Shown piece after piece: positions 4,888-5,360 of a stretch of 5,360 bases of DNA (within the stretch, counting starts at the first letter, position 1; every line of letters starts with the position of its first letter). The notes below the pieces were generated by a model. That model was not told where the DNA came from and made no database searches. It saw nothing but the letters and a program-made list of their open reading frames with translations. Origin of the DNA: Candidatus Cloacimonadota bacterium (lineage in GTDB: Bacteria; Cloacimonadota; Cloacimonadia; JGIOTU-2; B8-G9); assembly GCA_003647765.1 (NCBI GenBank), contig QMNM01000134.1, positions 1 through 5,360 on the forward strand. Direction: 5' to 3'. The translations under genes were made by a program, and so were the position numbers.

Positions 4888-5360
4888 ATGAAACAGTTTC
4901 TAAAAAACGCAGGATTCTTGGTATGTGTTCTTGGATTAGTATTATGGGGTTGCAGTGAGAATAGTACAGAGCCGGATACATATCCTAAAACTGATAAAGA
5001 AGCTATTAATATGCTTATGGAAGAGAATTCGTCATATTTCAATATTCAAACTCATTATGGAGAAGAGGATACAACAGGTGGTAAATACGGAAAGTCCTCT
5101 TATATCAATACCTGTTTCTGGTATAGGGAACTCCATGCTTATCCAAGTATAAATATTACAATTGATATAGTTGGGGACTCTGCCTATGTTACATGGATAG
5201 GAACGCATAATGGAATATTACATCTCTTTGCACCTGATACTGATACGATTCTTCATTTCAAAAAGGATTTCACAGATAAGGGAGAAAGATATGCGGTATT
5301 CAAAAGGATTTATCCAGTAGATAATGACAGTATTCATAGAAGAGGATGGAGATTAGTAGA
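4888..5360 (+). CDS. Putative lipoprotein of unknown function, 3' end outside window
   Basis: The frame is open from ATG 4888 to the window edge, 157 full codons plus two bases, so the C-terminus is missing. The N-terminus has Lys2 and Lys6, a hydrophobic stretch (8-20) and a lipobox-like LWGC with Cys22, followed by SENSTEPD. This indicates export by Sec, cleavage by signal peptidase II and a lipid anchor. The exported region is rich in aromatic and polar residues. It contains a glycine-rich DTTGGKYGK (61-69), CFWYREL (76-82), a beta-like segment INITIDIVGDSAYVTWIG (88-105), GERYAVFKRIY (132-142) and RRGWRLV (151-157). I recall a similar spacing of WYRE, RYA-FKR and GWRL in lipoproteins of uncultured bacteria, but cannot name a family. 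The ribosome binding site is strong. The gene is divergent from the DUF3795 gene. Function and localisation side (inner or outer membrane) are unknown. Confidence 0.8.
   Translation, partial: MKQFLKNAGFLVCVLGLVLWGCSENSTEPDTYPKTDKEAINMLMEENSSYFNIQTHYGEEDTTGGKYGKSSYINTCFWYRELHAYPSINITIDIVGDSAYVTWIGTHNGILHLFAPDTDTILHFKKDFTDKGERYAVFKRIYPVDNDSIHRRGWRLV

Noticed and set aside
4955-5152. Plus-strand 65-codon frame at the right end.
   Set aside because: It is out of frame with the better candidate starting at 4888, which has a strong Shine-Dalgarno, a signal peptide and a lipobox and remains open to the window edge.

Overview
This is a strongly AT-rich bacterial chromosomal segment carrying ordinary housekeeping genes separated by repeat-rich spacers. 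The organism cannot be named from the sequence alone. The lipoprotein signal with an SPase II lipobox and the GGKGMYG form of PurN fit a diderm bacterium. The abundance of degenerate ACCACAGAG/GCCACAAAG-type intergenic repeats recalls several uncultured phyla, such as those near the FCB group, but that is an impression and was not tested. Three genes have clear Shine-Dalgarno sequences (lepB, the DUF3795 gene, the lipoprotein gene) and three do not (purN, the flippase-like gene, hemW).

Layout. Positions 1-221 hold no gene, only several degenerate copies of a GTGG/CCAC-type repeat. Four plus-strand genes follow: a phosphoribosylglycinamide formyltransferase (purN, 222-857), a polytopic membrane protein of the lysylphosphatidylglycerol synthase TM-region / flippase-like family (943-1812), signal peptidase I (lepB, 2015-2746) and a HemW-type radical SAM protein (2827-3951). 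Their gaps are 85, 202 and 80 bases, so they are co-oriented but not a tightly packed operon. They serve unrelated functions: purine synthesis, membrane or lipid biology, protein export and heme handling.

The spacer 3952-4242 contains a 9-bp hairpin just after hemW, a second long inverted repeat, and a short minus-strand open frame that reads like the C-terminal relic of a lost gene. A small cysteine-rich DUF3795 protein lies on the minus strand (4243-4590). The divergent region 4591-4887 carries a likely minus-strand promoter, a 15-bp direct repeat flanking another CCACAGAG-type repeat, and the Shine-Dalgarno of the last gene. That gene encodes a putative lipoprotein and runs off the right end (4888-5360).

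I see no convincing novel multi-gene system. The points worth a second look are the repeat family that abuts gene starts, a possible target-site-like duplication around one repeat copy, a heptamer repeat inside the lepB start region whose length is not a multiple of three, a HemW with Cys in place of the Tyr of HNxxYW, the gene relic, and the unassigned lipoprotein.
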